This document shows, piece after piece, positions 1-4,976 of a stretch of 5,006 nucleotides of DNA (position 1 is the stretch's first letter; the number at the start of each line of letters is the position of its first letter). Under the pieces are notes generated by a model. The model was not told the DNA's origin. It saw nothing but the letters and a program-made list of their open reading frames with translations, and searched no databases. The position numbers and the translations under genes were made by a program. Source of the stretch: VRUB01 sp046758085. GTDB taxonomy: Bacteria > Pseudomonadota > Gammaproteobacteria > Acidiferrobacterales > SPGG2. The stretch spans positions 1-5,006 of the forward strand of contig JBHHZP010000207.1 of the NCBI GenBank assembly GCA_046758085.1, written 5' to 3'.

Positions 1-240
1 ATCGCTCCTATTGGCGCGGCCGATTAACCTGTCACGGAGTAGCTGTAGACCTAGCGTGAGACCCCGTGCGCCACCGTATATGTCCCGCGCTGTTCTTGAA
101 TCAAGCGCAAGTACGCTGTTAATACTTGCAACAAGCGCCGTGCGGTCCGAGGTTCCGTGTCGCGCAAGTTGCTGCACGAGATGTGCTGCCTGGAATATGC
201 CCGCAAGCGCTAGGATTTGATCTTGATATTGACTGCTCAA
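1..240 (-). CDS. hflD: HflD (YcfC) family protein, N-terminal part, cut by the window edge
   Basis: Reading the minus strand from 240 down to 1 gives 80 uninterrupted codons and no stop, so the gene continues beyond the left edge. The full family length is about 205-215 residues, so roughly the first 40% is present. The product matches HflD closely near its start: LALAGIFQAAHLVQQLA at residues 10-26, then a conserved INSVLALD stretch, then YGGARGL and GLQLL. In E. coli, HflD is a membrane-associated protein that binds phage lambda CII and raises lysogenization frequency; its normal cell role is not well defined. I chose the TTG at 240-238 because it gives the family's usual short leader before LALAG and has GGAG seven bases upstream (251-248). 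An in-frame ATG at 270-268 would add ten unlike residues. HflD usually lies between mnmA and purB. Here mnmA is not directly upstream, and anything downstream is outside the window. Confidence 0.9.
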   Translation of the reverse strand, partial: MSSQYQDQILALAGIFQAAHLVQQLARHGTSDRTALVASINSVLALDSRTARDIYGGARGLTLGLQLLRDRLIGRANRSD

Positions 241-247
241 ATTATGT

Positions 248-251
248 CTCC
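248..251 (-). promoter_or_regulatory. Ribosome binding site supporting the TTG start of hflD
   Basis: On the minus strand, GGAG lies seven bases before the TTG at 240-238. It falls inside the coding part of the alternative ATG-started version (270-268), so it favours the TTG start. This rests on spacing and base match only. Confidence 0.55.
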
Positions 252-546
252 GTGGGTATAAATAAACCATGGATTGACTGCAACAGGCATGGGGAATGGT
301 TTCGGCACGTTGTCCGGGGCCATCTGTCCGCTACTTTTGACGTTATAGCCTACCGTGGCCGCCCCTTGCCACCCAGCATTGGTCCGCCCACGTGCCGCTG
401 CCTGCTCGCTGGTGAGTTACCGAGGGGAGCCTGTAGCAGTTTGCGTCACCCTGAAGCAAGTGCTGTGGAGGAGGCGCCGAGAACGCGCCCCGGTAACTAG
501 CCGAATATTCCACCGCTGAGCGCACAGAGGCCTGATCTCGAAGAGT

Positions 547-563
547 TTTGAACCTGATTCAAA
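547..563. repeat. Short inverted repeat, possible operator
   Basis: TTTGAA at 547-552 and TTCAAA at 558-563 are perfect reverse complements separated by five bases. The symmetry and spacing, about one and a half helical turns overall, would suit a dimeric DNA-binding protein. As RNA the stem would be weak. No regulator can be named from the sequence, and a six-base arm can arise by chance. Confidence 0.35.
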
Positions 564-675
564 GCGCATACGCGGTCACAGTTCGCACCCCGCCCGCGGT
601 GTCACCCGCCAGTGCCTGGTTGTTTGTTTTCTCTGCGATCTTTGCGATCTCTGGTGCGAGTTTATGCAATTTCCG

Positions 676-709
676 GGCTGGTAAGCGGTGACGGCTCACA
701 AGACCAGCC
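676..709. repeat. Nested hairpin in the hflD-patatin spacer
   Basis: GGCTGGT (676-682) pairs with ACCAGCC (703-709). Inside the loop, GTGA (688-691) pairs with TCAC (696-699) around a CGGC tetraloop. The result is an 11-bp stem broken by an internal loop. Neither strand has a run of T after the outer stem, so it does not look like a standard intrinsic terminator. It could be a structured 5' leader element, a protein site or a piece of an old repeat. Confidence 0.45.
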
Positions 710-920
710 GTCGCCGTAACGATTCAGATCGTCAATTACTAATTACAAGTCGGTAACAGGATTTGCAGTTTTGTCACCTCTGCGCTCCCCGCGTTGCATA
801 TGGGCATCGCCGGCGACGGCCCGAGGTAATCTCATAGCCAAGGGGAATACGTGTGCCCCGTTAGTACGTCGACTGCTAAAGTTATTCATGATAGCTGGAC
901 GTAACAGGGCCCCGTTTAAC

Positions 921-2075
921 ATGCATAGCCAGAAAGACCGCAAAATAGGCTTGATCCTGTCCGGTGGCGGCGCACGCGCCGCCTACCAAGTGGGCGTGCT
1001 TAAAGCCATCAGCCAGATGTTGCCTAGAAGCGCGAGCAGTCCGTTTCCCATCATCTGTGGGACGTCCGCCGGGGCAATAAACGCTGCCGTGCTGGCAATA
1101 TACGCTAGCCATTTTCGCGAGGGCGTAAAAAGACTAAGTCTTGTATGGAAGATCTTCCGGGTGAATTACGTGTTTCGCGCGGATACCTGGGGCGTCATGA
1201 GCAGTGGCGCGCACTGGTTGGCAGCTATGTTGCTGGGAGGCCTGGGAAAACACAACCCCAGATCTCTGCTTGATTGCACGCCATTGCACGGGCTGCTTGA
1301 GCGATATGTGCCTTGTGAGAAGATCCAGGAGTCCATCGACGCAGGCGTGCTGCAGGCGCTCAGTGTCACCGCGTCGGGTTATACTTCGGGAGAGTCGGTC
1401 AGCTTCTATCAGGGTTTGCCGTCGCTGAAACCGTGGCAGCGCGCGCGGCGTATCGGCAGGCCCGCGAGGATTACGATTGACCATCTGCTGGCGTCCTCTG
1501 CCATACCCTTCATCTTGCCCGCGGTGAGGATCGGGGGCGAGTACTTTGGCGACGGGTCGATGGGGCAGATGGCGCCGATCAGCCCGGCCTTGCATCTCGG
1601 CGCTGACCGCGTTCTCGTAATTGGCGTACGCAAGCCCCCCACTCCGGATACTCCGCGGGAAGACTCCGTATCGCATCCAGCACTGGCCGAGGTTGCAGGC
1701 CACATCTTAAACAGTATATTTCTTGAAAGTCTGGATGCGGACCTCGAGCGCCTGCAGCGAATCAACAAGACCATCAGCTTGTTGTCACCTCAGCAACGCG
1801 ATGCTGGTGGCGTCGCCCTGCGTAACGTCGACGTCCTGGTTATTTCCCCGAGCGAGGATCTTGGTGAAATTGCTGAGCGATACGCCAGTTACCTACCACG
1901 GCCGATGCGCTTTCTTCTTCGCGGGGTAGGCGTAAAGAATCACAGCGGCACCAGCCTTGTAAGTTATGTGCTATTCGAAAAAGCGTATTGTCGCCGATTG
2001 ATCTCCCTGGGTTACGCCGATACCATGCAGCGCAGAAACGAGGTCATGGATTTCTTCGGCATGGGCCAGCATTAA
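921..2075 (+). CDS. Patatin-like phospholipase family protein
   Basis: A 384-residue protein of the patatin family (serine acyl hydrolases that use a Ser-Asp dyad to cleave acyl chains from phospholipids or related lipids). All hallmarks are present: the glycine-rich oxyanion loop GGGARA (15-20), the nucleophile elbow GTSAG with Ser49 (47-51), and the dyad Asp211 in FGDGS (209-213), preceded by ASSAIPFILP (191-200). So it should be catalytically active. The C-terminal part (about 240-384) is helical, with a run around SYVLFEKAYCRRLISLGY (348-365) that recalls other proteobacterial patatin-like proteins; I cannot assign it a function. No clear signal peptide is seen, so a cytoplasmic or membrane-surface location is likely. 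The frame stays open upstream to 771, but the ATG at 921 places the KIGLILSGGGA motif eight residues in, as is typical; the ATG at 888 is the alternative. The ribosome site is weak for both. The next gene follows after two bases, indicating cotranscription. The substrate cannot be told from sequence. Confidence 0.92.
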   Translation: MHSQKDRKIGLILSGGGARAAYQVGVLKAISQMLPRSASSPFPIICGTSAGAINAAVLAIYASHFREGVKRLSLVWKIFRVNYVFRADTWGVMSSGAHWLAAMLLGGLGKHNPRSLLDCTPLHGLLERYVPCEKIQESIDAGVLQALSVTASGYTSGESVSFYQGLPSLKPWQRARRIGRPARITIDHLLASSAIPFILPAVRIGGEYFGDGSMGQMAPISPALHLGADRVLVIGVRKPPTPDTPREDSVSHPALAEVAGHILNSIFLESLDADLERLQRINKTISLLSPQQRDAGGVALRNVDVLVISPSEDLGEIAERYASYLPRPMRFLLRGVGVKNHSGTSLVSYVLFEKAYCRRLISLGYADTMQRRNEVMDFFGMGQH

Positions 2076-2077
2076 GT

Positions 2078-2287
2078 ATGTCAACGATTCCACGCATCTT
2101 GGTGGCGATCGGCATCGTGCTCATCGTCATCGGCCTTGCCTGGCCCTGGATACAGAAACTGGGCCTCGGGCGCTTACCGGGCGACATTGTTATCGAACGG
2201 GAAAACTTTCGGTTTTACTTTCCCGTCACCACATCTGTCCTCATCAGTATCTTGCTGACGTTGATTTTCTGGTTAATGCGAAAGTAG
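2078..2287 (+). CDS. DUF2905 family small membrane protein
   Basis: A 69-residue protein with two predicted membrane helices, about residues 5-25 and 49-67. They are joined by a short polar segment holding the motif GRLPGDIVIERENFRFYFP (31-49), which is the signature of the DUF2905 family. The length is normal for this family and the gene appears complete. No biochemical role is established for DUF2905; with such a short loop it is most likely an inner-membrane accessory protein. The ATG lies two bases after the patatin stop codon, and the ribosome site is poor, so translation is probably coupled to the patatin gene. An in-frame upstream ATG at 1988 lies deep within the patatin gene and is not credible, because the family motif and membrane helices begin right after 2078. 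Family assignment is confident; function is unknown. Confidence 0.88.
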   Translation: MSTIPRILVAIGIVLIVIGLAWPWIQKLGLGRLPGDIVIERENFRFYFPVTTSVLISILLTLIFWLMRK

Positions 2288-2303
2288 AACTACTTGTCGA
2301 TAT

Positions 2304-2326
2304 CGTTAGAGCAAAAATATCTAACG
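2304..2326 (+). repeat. Perfect 7-bp hairpin before the small ORF
   Basis: CGTTAGA (2304-2310) and TCTAACG (2320-2326) are exact reverse complements around a nine-base A-rich loop. The stem ends one base before the AGGAG ribosome site of the 36-codon ORF. It could influence ribosome access or stabilise a 5' end made by processing. There is no T run after it, so it is not a normal terminator for the DUF2905 transcript. Confidence 0.5.
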
Positions 2327-2327
2327 C

Positions 2328-2332
2328 AGGAG
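2328..2332 (+). promoter_or_regulatory. Strong Shine-Dalgarno site for the 36-codon ORF
   Basis: AGGAG with six bases before the ATG at 2339. This is the best ribosome site by eye on the plus strand of the window, better than those in front of the patatin, deaminase or moeA genes. It is the main reason to take the small ORF seriously. Confidence 0.6.
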
Positions 2333-2338
2333 CGGTAC

Positions 2339-2449
2339 ATGGATATACTGTTTGCGGACCTAACGGCGGAAACACGCGAAGGCGCAAAAGATGTCAAATC
2401 TAATCAAACACTCTTTCGAATCCTCGGCGTCTTCGCGTTGGTTGGTTAA
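2339..2449 (+). CDS. Small ORF, 36 residues, unknown (possible small protein or leader peptide)
   Basis: ATG at 2339 through TAA at 2447-2449 encodes 36 residues beginning MDILFADLT. The first two thirds are polar and charged (Glu, Arg, Lys, Asp around residues 11-20), and the end is hydrophobic (LFRILGVFALVG, 25-36). The tail is too short for a typical membrane helix but could insert or pack on a membrane. I recognise no family. Support comes from the AGGAG site at ideal spacing and from the hairpin just upstream. A second tiny frame starts in the TAATGATG at its end. It lies between the DUF2905 gene and the adenine deaminase gene on the same strand, so it may be a small protein of the same transcript or a leader peptide for the deaminase. 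It shows no obvious run of a single amino acid as in classic attenuators. A chance ORF remains possible. Confidence 0.4.
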   Translation: MDILFADLTAETREGAKDVKSNQTLFRILGVFALVG

Positions 2450-2465
2450 TGATGGCAGAGAAACC

Positions 2466-2508
2466 GGCGGATCGCGATAAAAACCGTTTCCGGGCACGGA
2501 GATCCGCC
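2466..2508 (+). repeat. Long imperfect hairpin before the deaminase gene
   Basis: GGCGGATC (2466-2473) pairs perfectly with GATCCGCC (2501-2508). Within the loop, CCGT (2484-2487) can pair with ACGG (2496-2499). A competing pairing exists: AAAACC (2480-2485) with GGTTTT (2521-2526). The first fold is followed by AGCGCGTAAAAAGG, not T-rich, so it is not a standard terminator. Two mutually exclusive folds between a small ORF and a gene recall an attenuator, but this is inferred from pairing alone. Confidence 0.4.
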
Positions 2509-2605
2509 AGCGCGTAAAAAGGTTTTGGACATCTTTTGACTGGACACAGTTGCCTGTCGCGTGCCACGGTTAGCAACCGAGGTCGGCACGATCATGGGGT
2601 GTGTT

Positions 2606-3616
2606 ATGAAGTCGTTCATTGAAGGCCTGCCGAAGGCCGAGCTGCATATCCATATTGAAGGTTCCTTGGAGCCCGAGCTTATGTTTGAGCTCGCAGCACG
2701 CAACAACATATCGCTTCCGTTCGGTTCGATTGAGGGGGTACGCAAGGCCTATAATTTCAGTGATTTGCAATCTTTTCTGGACATCTATTACGCAGGCGCG
2801 GGCGTATTGATCAAAGAGCAGGATTTCTACGATATGACCTGGGCCTATTTGAAAAAGGCACATGCCCAGAACGTGCGTCACACAGAGATTTTTTTTGACC
2901 CACAAACGCACACCGACCGCGGCGTACCCTTTGAGACAGTAATCAATGGCATTCACGACGCGTTGGTAGATGCCGGGCGTGAGCTGGAACTCTCGTCTAA
3001 GCTGATTATGTGTTTTTTGCGCCATCTGAGCGCTGCGGCAGCCGCAGAGACTTTGGAGCAAGCGTTGCCGTTCAAGGACTGGATTGTCGCCGTCGGATTG
3101 GACTCCTCGGAGATTGGTCACCCACCGAAGAAGTTCACGGCAGTGTTCGATCGGGCGCGGGAGTTGGGTTTTCGCACGGTTGCGCATGCGGGCGAGGAGG
3201 GTCCGCCCGAGTACATATGGCAGGCGCTGGACCTGCTGAAGGTGTCGCGCATCGACCATGGTGTGCGTTGTGTGGAGGACACGAGATTGGTGGAGCGACT
3301 CGCGGCCGAGCAAACACCGCTGACGGTCTGCCCGCTGTCGAATGTCAAGCTGCGTGTTTTTGATTCAATAGAGCAACACAACCTTAAAGAGCTGCTGAGG
3401 CTTGGGCTGTGTGCCACGGTAAACTCCGATGATCCTGCGTACTTTGGCGGCTACATGGCAGAAAACTTCCTCGCGGTGCAACAGGCGTTGGGTCTTGATA
3501 GCGATGAGCTCCAGCGCCTGGTCAGGAATTCTTTTGAGGCGGCGTTCCTCGATCAAGCGGAAAGGCAGACATTCATTCAGGAACTGGACAGCTACGTGGC
3601 AAATACAAACCATTAA
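2606..3616 (+). CDS. Adenine deaminase (adenosine deaminase superfamily, ADE type)
   Basis: A 336-residue zinc enzyme of the adenosine/AMP deaminase superfamily, a cytosolic TIM barrel. All metal and catalytic residues are present: HIH (His14, His16), His194 and Glu197 in VAHAGEEG (192-199), His218 in RIDHG (215-219) and Asp275 in VNSDDP (272-277). Sequence details point to the bacterial/fungal adenine deaminase branch (adenine to hypoxanthine plus ammonia) rather than true adenosine deaminase: FFDPQTHTDRG (96-106), GLDSSEIGHPPKKF (164-177), EEGPPEYIWQALDLL (197-211) and CPLSNVKLRVFD (242-253). These resemble, from memory, the Pseudomonas aeruginosa enzyme PA0148. The ATG at 2606 gives the family's usual eight residues before PKAELH. 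An in-frame ATG at 2594 (GAGGT at 2579-2583 upstream) and GTG at 2561 are less likely. The role is purine salvage. The moeA gene follows after 59 bp. Family membership is nearly certain; adenine versus adenosine specificity is a strong inference. Confidence 0.9.
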   Translation: MKSFIEGLPKAELHIHIEGSLEPELMFELAARNNISLPFGSIEGVRKAYNFSDLQSFLDIYYAGAGVLIKEQDFYDMTWAYLKKAHAQNVRHTEIFFDPQTHTDRGVPFETVINGIHDALVDAGRELELSSKLIMCFLRHLSAAAAAETLEQALPFKDWIVAVGLDSSEIGHPPKKFTAVFDRARELGFRTVAHAGEEGPPEYIWQALDLLKVSRIDHGVRCVEDTRLVERLAAEQTPLTVCPLSNVKLRVFDSIEQHNLKELLRLGLCATVNSDDPAYFGGYMAENFLAVQQALGLDSDELQRLVRNSFEAAFLDQAERQTFIQELDSYVANTNH

Positions 3617-3675
3617 CGAAGCCCGCAAGGACCATCGCCGATTCGCAGATTCGACCATAGGGGTAGTGCATTGAT

Positions 3676-4887
3676 ATGATGAGTTTGGAGCAGGCTCGTG
3701 CGGCGGTCATCGACGGTGTCCGCCCGGCTACCGCCACGGAAATCGTGCCGCTTGAAAGCGCCCACGGGCGCTTTCTGGCCGAAGGAGTTCGTGCTGCAGT
3801 CGACAATCCCGTGTTCGATAACTCGGCCATGGACGGATACGCGCTCCGGGTCGCCGATCTTGCCGCCCAGCGGTCTGTTTTGCCTGTGAGCGGCGAGTCA
3901 CGTTGTGGCGACACGCCGACAACGCACTCGCCGCGTACCGCCATGCGAATCTTCACCGGCGCACCCATACCGGCTGGGGCGGACACGGTAGTGATTCAGG
4001 AAGACATAAAGCTTCACGATGGCAATATCGCGCTGCCGGCACGCGTGCAAGCCGCGGCGAACATTCGGCGACGGGGCGAGGACTTCCGCGCCGGTGACAT
4101 GCTCTACCAGCGGGGGCGGCGCCTGTCCGCGTTCGACCTTGTATTGATGGCGACCGCTGGCGTTGCTGAGGTCGTGGTGTATGGGCGGGCGCGCGCGCTG
4201 GTGATCGCCACCGGCGATGAGCTGATTTCGCCAGGCAAGGCCTTGCGACCCGGGCAGATATACGAGTCGAATCGTCTCGCCACCGTGCTGCAGCTACGCC
4301 AACTAAGCGTGATGGCCGACGACGGTGGGACCGTAGCCGATGACGGCGACGCGCTTCGTGATGTGCTTGAGCATGCGCGCGACTACGATTTCGTTATTAC
4401 CAGCGGCGGCGCGTCCGTTGGTGACCACGATCTGGTTGAACAGGTGTTCTCCGAGATCGGTGAGATCAATTTTTGGAAAGTGAAGATCAAGCCCGGAAAA
4501 CCCATTGCCTTCGGGCGCGTAGGAGAGCGCACGCATTTTTTCGCACTCCCCGGAAATCCGGTTTCGAGCCTGGTTACGTTCAAGCTGTTCGTCGAGCCCG
4601 CGATCATGGCCTGGCACCATGCTGCTCCCGTTTTTCCCGAGCTTCGGGCAACTGCCGCAAACGAGTTCCGGCGCACAGCCGGGCGCACGGAATTTCTGCG
4701 AGCACAGCTCTACACGAAAAATGGCGTACTTGTCGCACGGACGCTGAGCGGTCAGGGCTCACATATGACGGGAACGCTGCGCGAGACAAACGGCTTTATC
4801 AGGGTGCACGCGGACAGCACTGGATTCAATCGCGGGGATTCGGTAGTGGTAACGCCGCTGACCACCGGCCTGTTTTGCGCTCGCTGA
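3676..4887 (+). CDS. moeA: Molybdopterin molybdenumtransferase MoeA
   Basis: A complete 403-residue MoeA (E. coli: 411), which inserts molybdate into adenylated molybdopterin to give active molybdenum cofactor. Domains in order: MoeA N-terminal part (about 3-165), the MoCF-biosynthesis nucleotide-binding domain (about 174-310) and the C-terminal beta domain (about 325-395). Active-site motifs line up with those of E. coli MoeA: NSAMDGYA with Asp53 (E. coli Asp59), FTGAPIPAGAD with Thr94, RRRGEDF with Asp136 (E. coli Asp142), TGDEL with Glu182 (E. coli Glu188), TSGGASVGDHD (242-252), KIKPGKP (270-276) and LPGNPVSS (291-298). It should be functional. Starts at 3676 and 3679 are adjacent ATG codons; an in-frame TAG at 3664-3666 rules out anything further upstream. 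The nearest ribosome-like site, AGGGG at 3659-3663, is 12 bases away and weak. No moaB, mobA or moaD neighbour is visible. The 59-bp gap from the deaminase gene has no terminator, so the two may share a transcript. Confidence 0.96.
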   Translation: MMSLEQARAAVIDGVRPATATEIVPLESAHGRFLAEGVRAAVDNPVFDNSAMDGYALRVADLAAQRSVLPVSGESRCGDTPTTHSPRTAMRIFTGAPIPAGADTVVIQEDIKLHDGNIALPARVQAAANIRRRGEDFRAGDMLYQRGRRLSAFDLVLMATAGVAEVVVYGRARALVIATGDELISPGKALRPGQIYESNRLATVLQLRQLSVMADDGGTVADDGDALRDVLEHARDYDFVITSGGASVGDHDLVEQVFSEIGEINFWKVKIKPGKPIAFGRVGERTHFFALPGNPVSSLVTFKLFVEPAIMAWHHAAPVFPELRATAANEFRRTAGRTEFLRAQLYTKNGVLVARTLSGQGSHMTGTLRETNGFIRVHADSTGFNRGDSVVVTPLTTGLFCAR

Positions 4888-4903
4888 GCTGACTGTTTCA
4901 GCG
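4882..4903 (+). repeat. Small hairpin over the moeA stop codon
   Basis: CGCTGA (4882-4887, containing the stop) can pair with TCAGCG (4898-4903); alternatively GCTGA (4888-4892) pairs with TCAGC (4898-4902). It is followed by CGGAACGGGAC rather than a T run, so it is not a convincing intrinsic terminator. It may protect the mRNA 3' end. It is short enough to be chance. Confidence 0.3.
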
Positions 4904-4942
4904 CGGAACGGGACTTCATTTATTGGGTCGCCTAACCGGCGA

Positions 4943-4951
4943 TAATATTAC
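4943..4951 (+). other. TAATATTAC nonamer between CCGG arms
   Basis: The nine bases equal the conserved loop nonamer at rolling-circle origins of geminiviruses and relatives. Here it sits between CCGG at 4936-4939 and CCGG at 4951-4954, giving only a 4-bp stem. No replication-initiator gene is present in the window. Recorded as a sequence match only; a 9-mer is expected by chance in about one 5-kb window in twenty-five. Confidence 0.2.
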
Positions 4952-4967
4952 CGGGGTTCCGCCCCCG
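4952..4967. repeat. GC-rich hairpin CGGGG/CCCCG
   Basis: CGGGG (4952-4956) pairs with CCCCG (4963-4967) around TTCCGC. It overlaps one copy of GGGTTCC (4954-4960), repeated at 4974-4980 where it leads into the larger right-edge palindrome. Together they may be the flank of a dispersed repeat. Confidence 0.3.
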
Positions 4968-4976
4968 TACGACGGG

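Larger units (their letters stand above)
241..920. other. Long divergent intergenic region, no convincing gene
   Basis: This 680-bp stretch separates hflD (leftward) from the patatin gene (rightward) and must hold the promoters of both. Open frames exist on both strands (for example 126-500 plus and 343-525 minus), but their products resemble no family I know, are rich in Arg, Pro and Ser as expected of random GC-rich frames, and lack good ribosome sites. I looked on the minus strand for the C-terminal end of mnmA and did not see it. I see no tRNA-like T-arm. What can be pointed to is a 17-bp inverted repeat (547-563), a short imperfect repeat around 596-609, a 9-bp tandem repeat (634-650) and a nested hairpin (676-709). 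No strong sigma70 promoter could be fixed by eye. Confidence 0.6.

Noticed and set aside
247..292. Possible sigma70 promoter for hflD on the minus strand (TTGCAG, 17 bp, TATACC)
   Set aside because: Only three and four of six positions match the consensus, and transcription would begin so close to the start codon that the GGAG site would be lost.
126..500. Open frame of 124 codons on the plus strand
   Set aside because: Its first third is antisense to hflD, which has clear homology; the rest resembles no family, is rich in Arg and Pro, and has no credible ribosome site.
343..525. Minus-strand frame of 60 codons in the long spacer, considered as a gene or an mnmA remnant
   Set aside because: No MnmA C-terminal motif or other family feature is seen, composition is random-looking, and there is no good ribosome site.
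570..612. Possible tRNA T-arm around GTTCGCACC
   Set aside because: No flanking acceptor, D-arm or anticodon-arm pairing of the right spacing could be found.
771..920. N-terminal extension of the patatin protein from a TTG at 771
   Set aside because: The 50 extra residues do not look like a signal peptide or known domain, and the family normally begins a few residues before the KIGLILSGGGA motif, fitting ATG 921.
2536..2564. TTGACT as a -35 box before the deaminase gene
   Set aside because: The position 17 bases downstream reads GC-rich with no -10-like hexamer, so no promoter can be supported.
2570..3313. Long minus-strand open frame (247 codons) antisense to the deaminase gene
   Set aside because: It is a shadow of a gene with intact zinc-site motifs; its product shows no recognisable family and begins without a ribosome site.
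4303..4688. Overlapping minus-strand open frames inside moeA
   Set aside because: Antisense shadows in a GC-rich, well-conserved gene; no independent evidence of coding.
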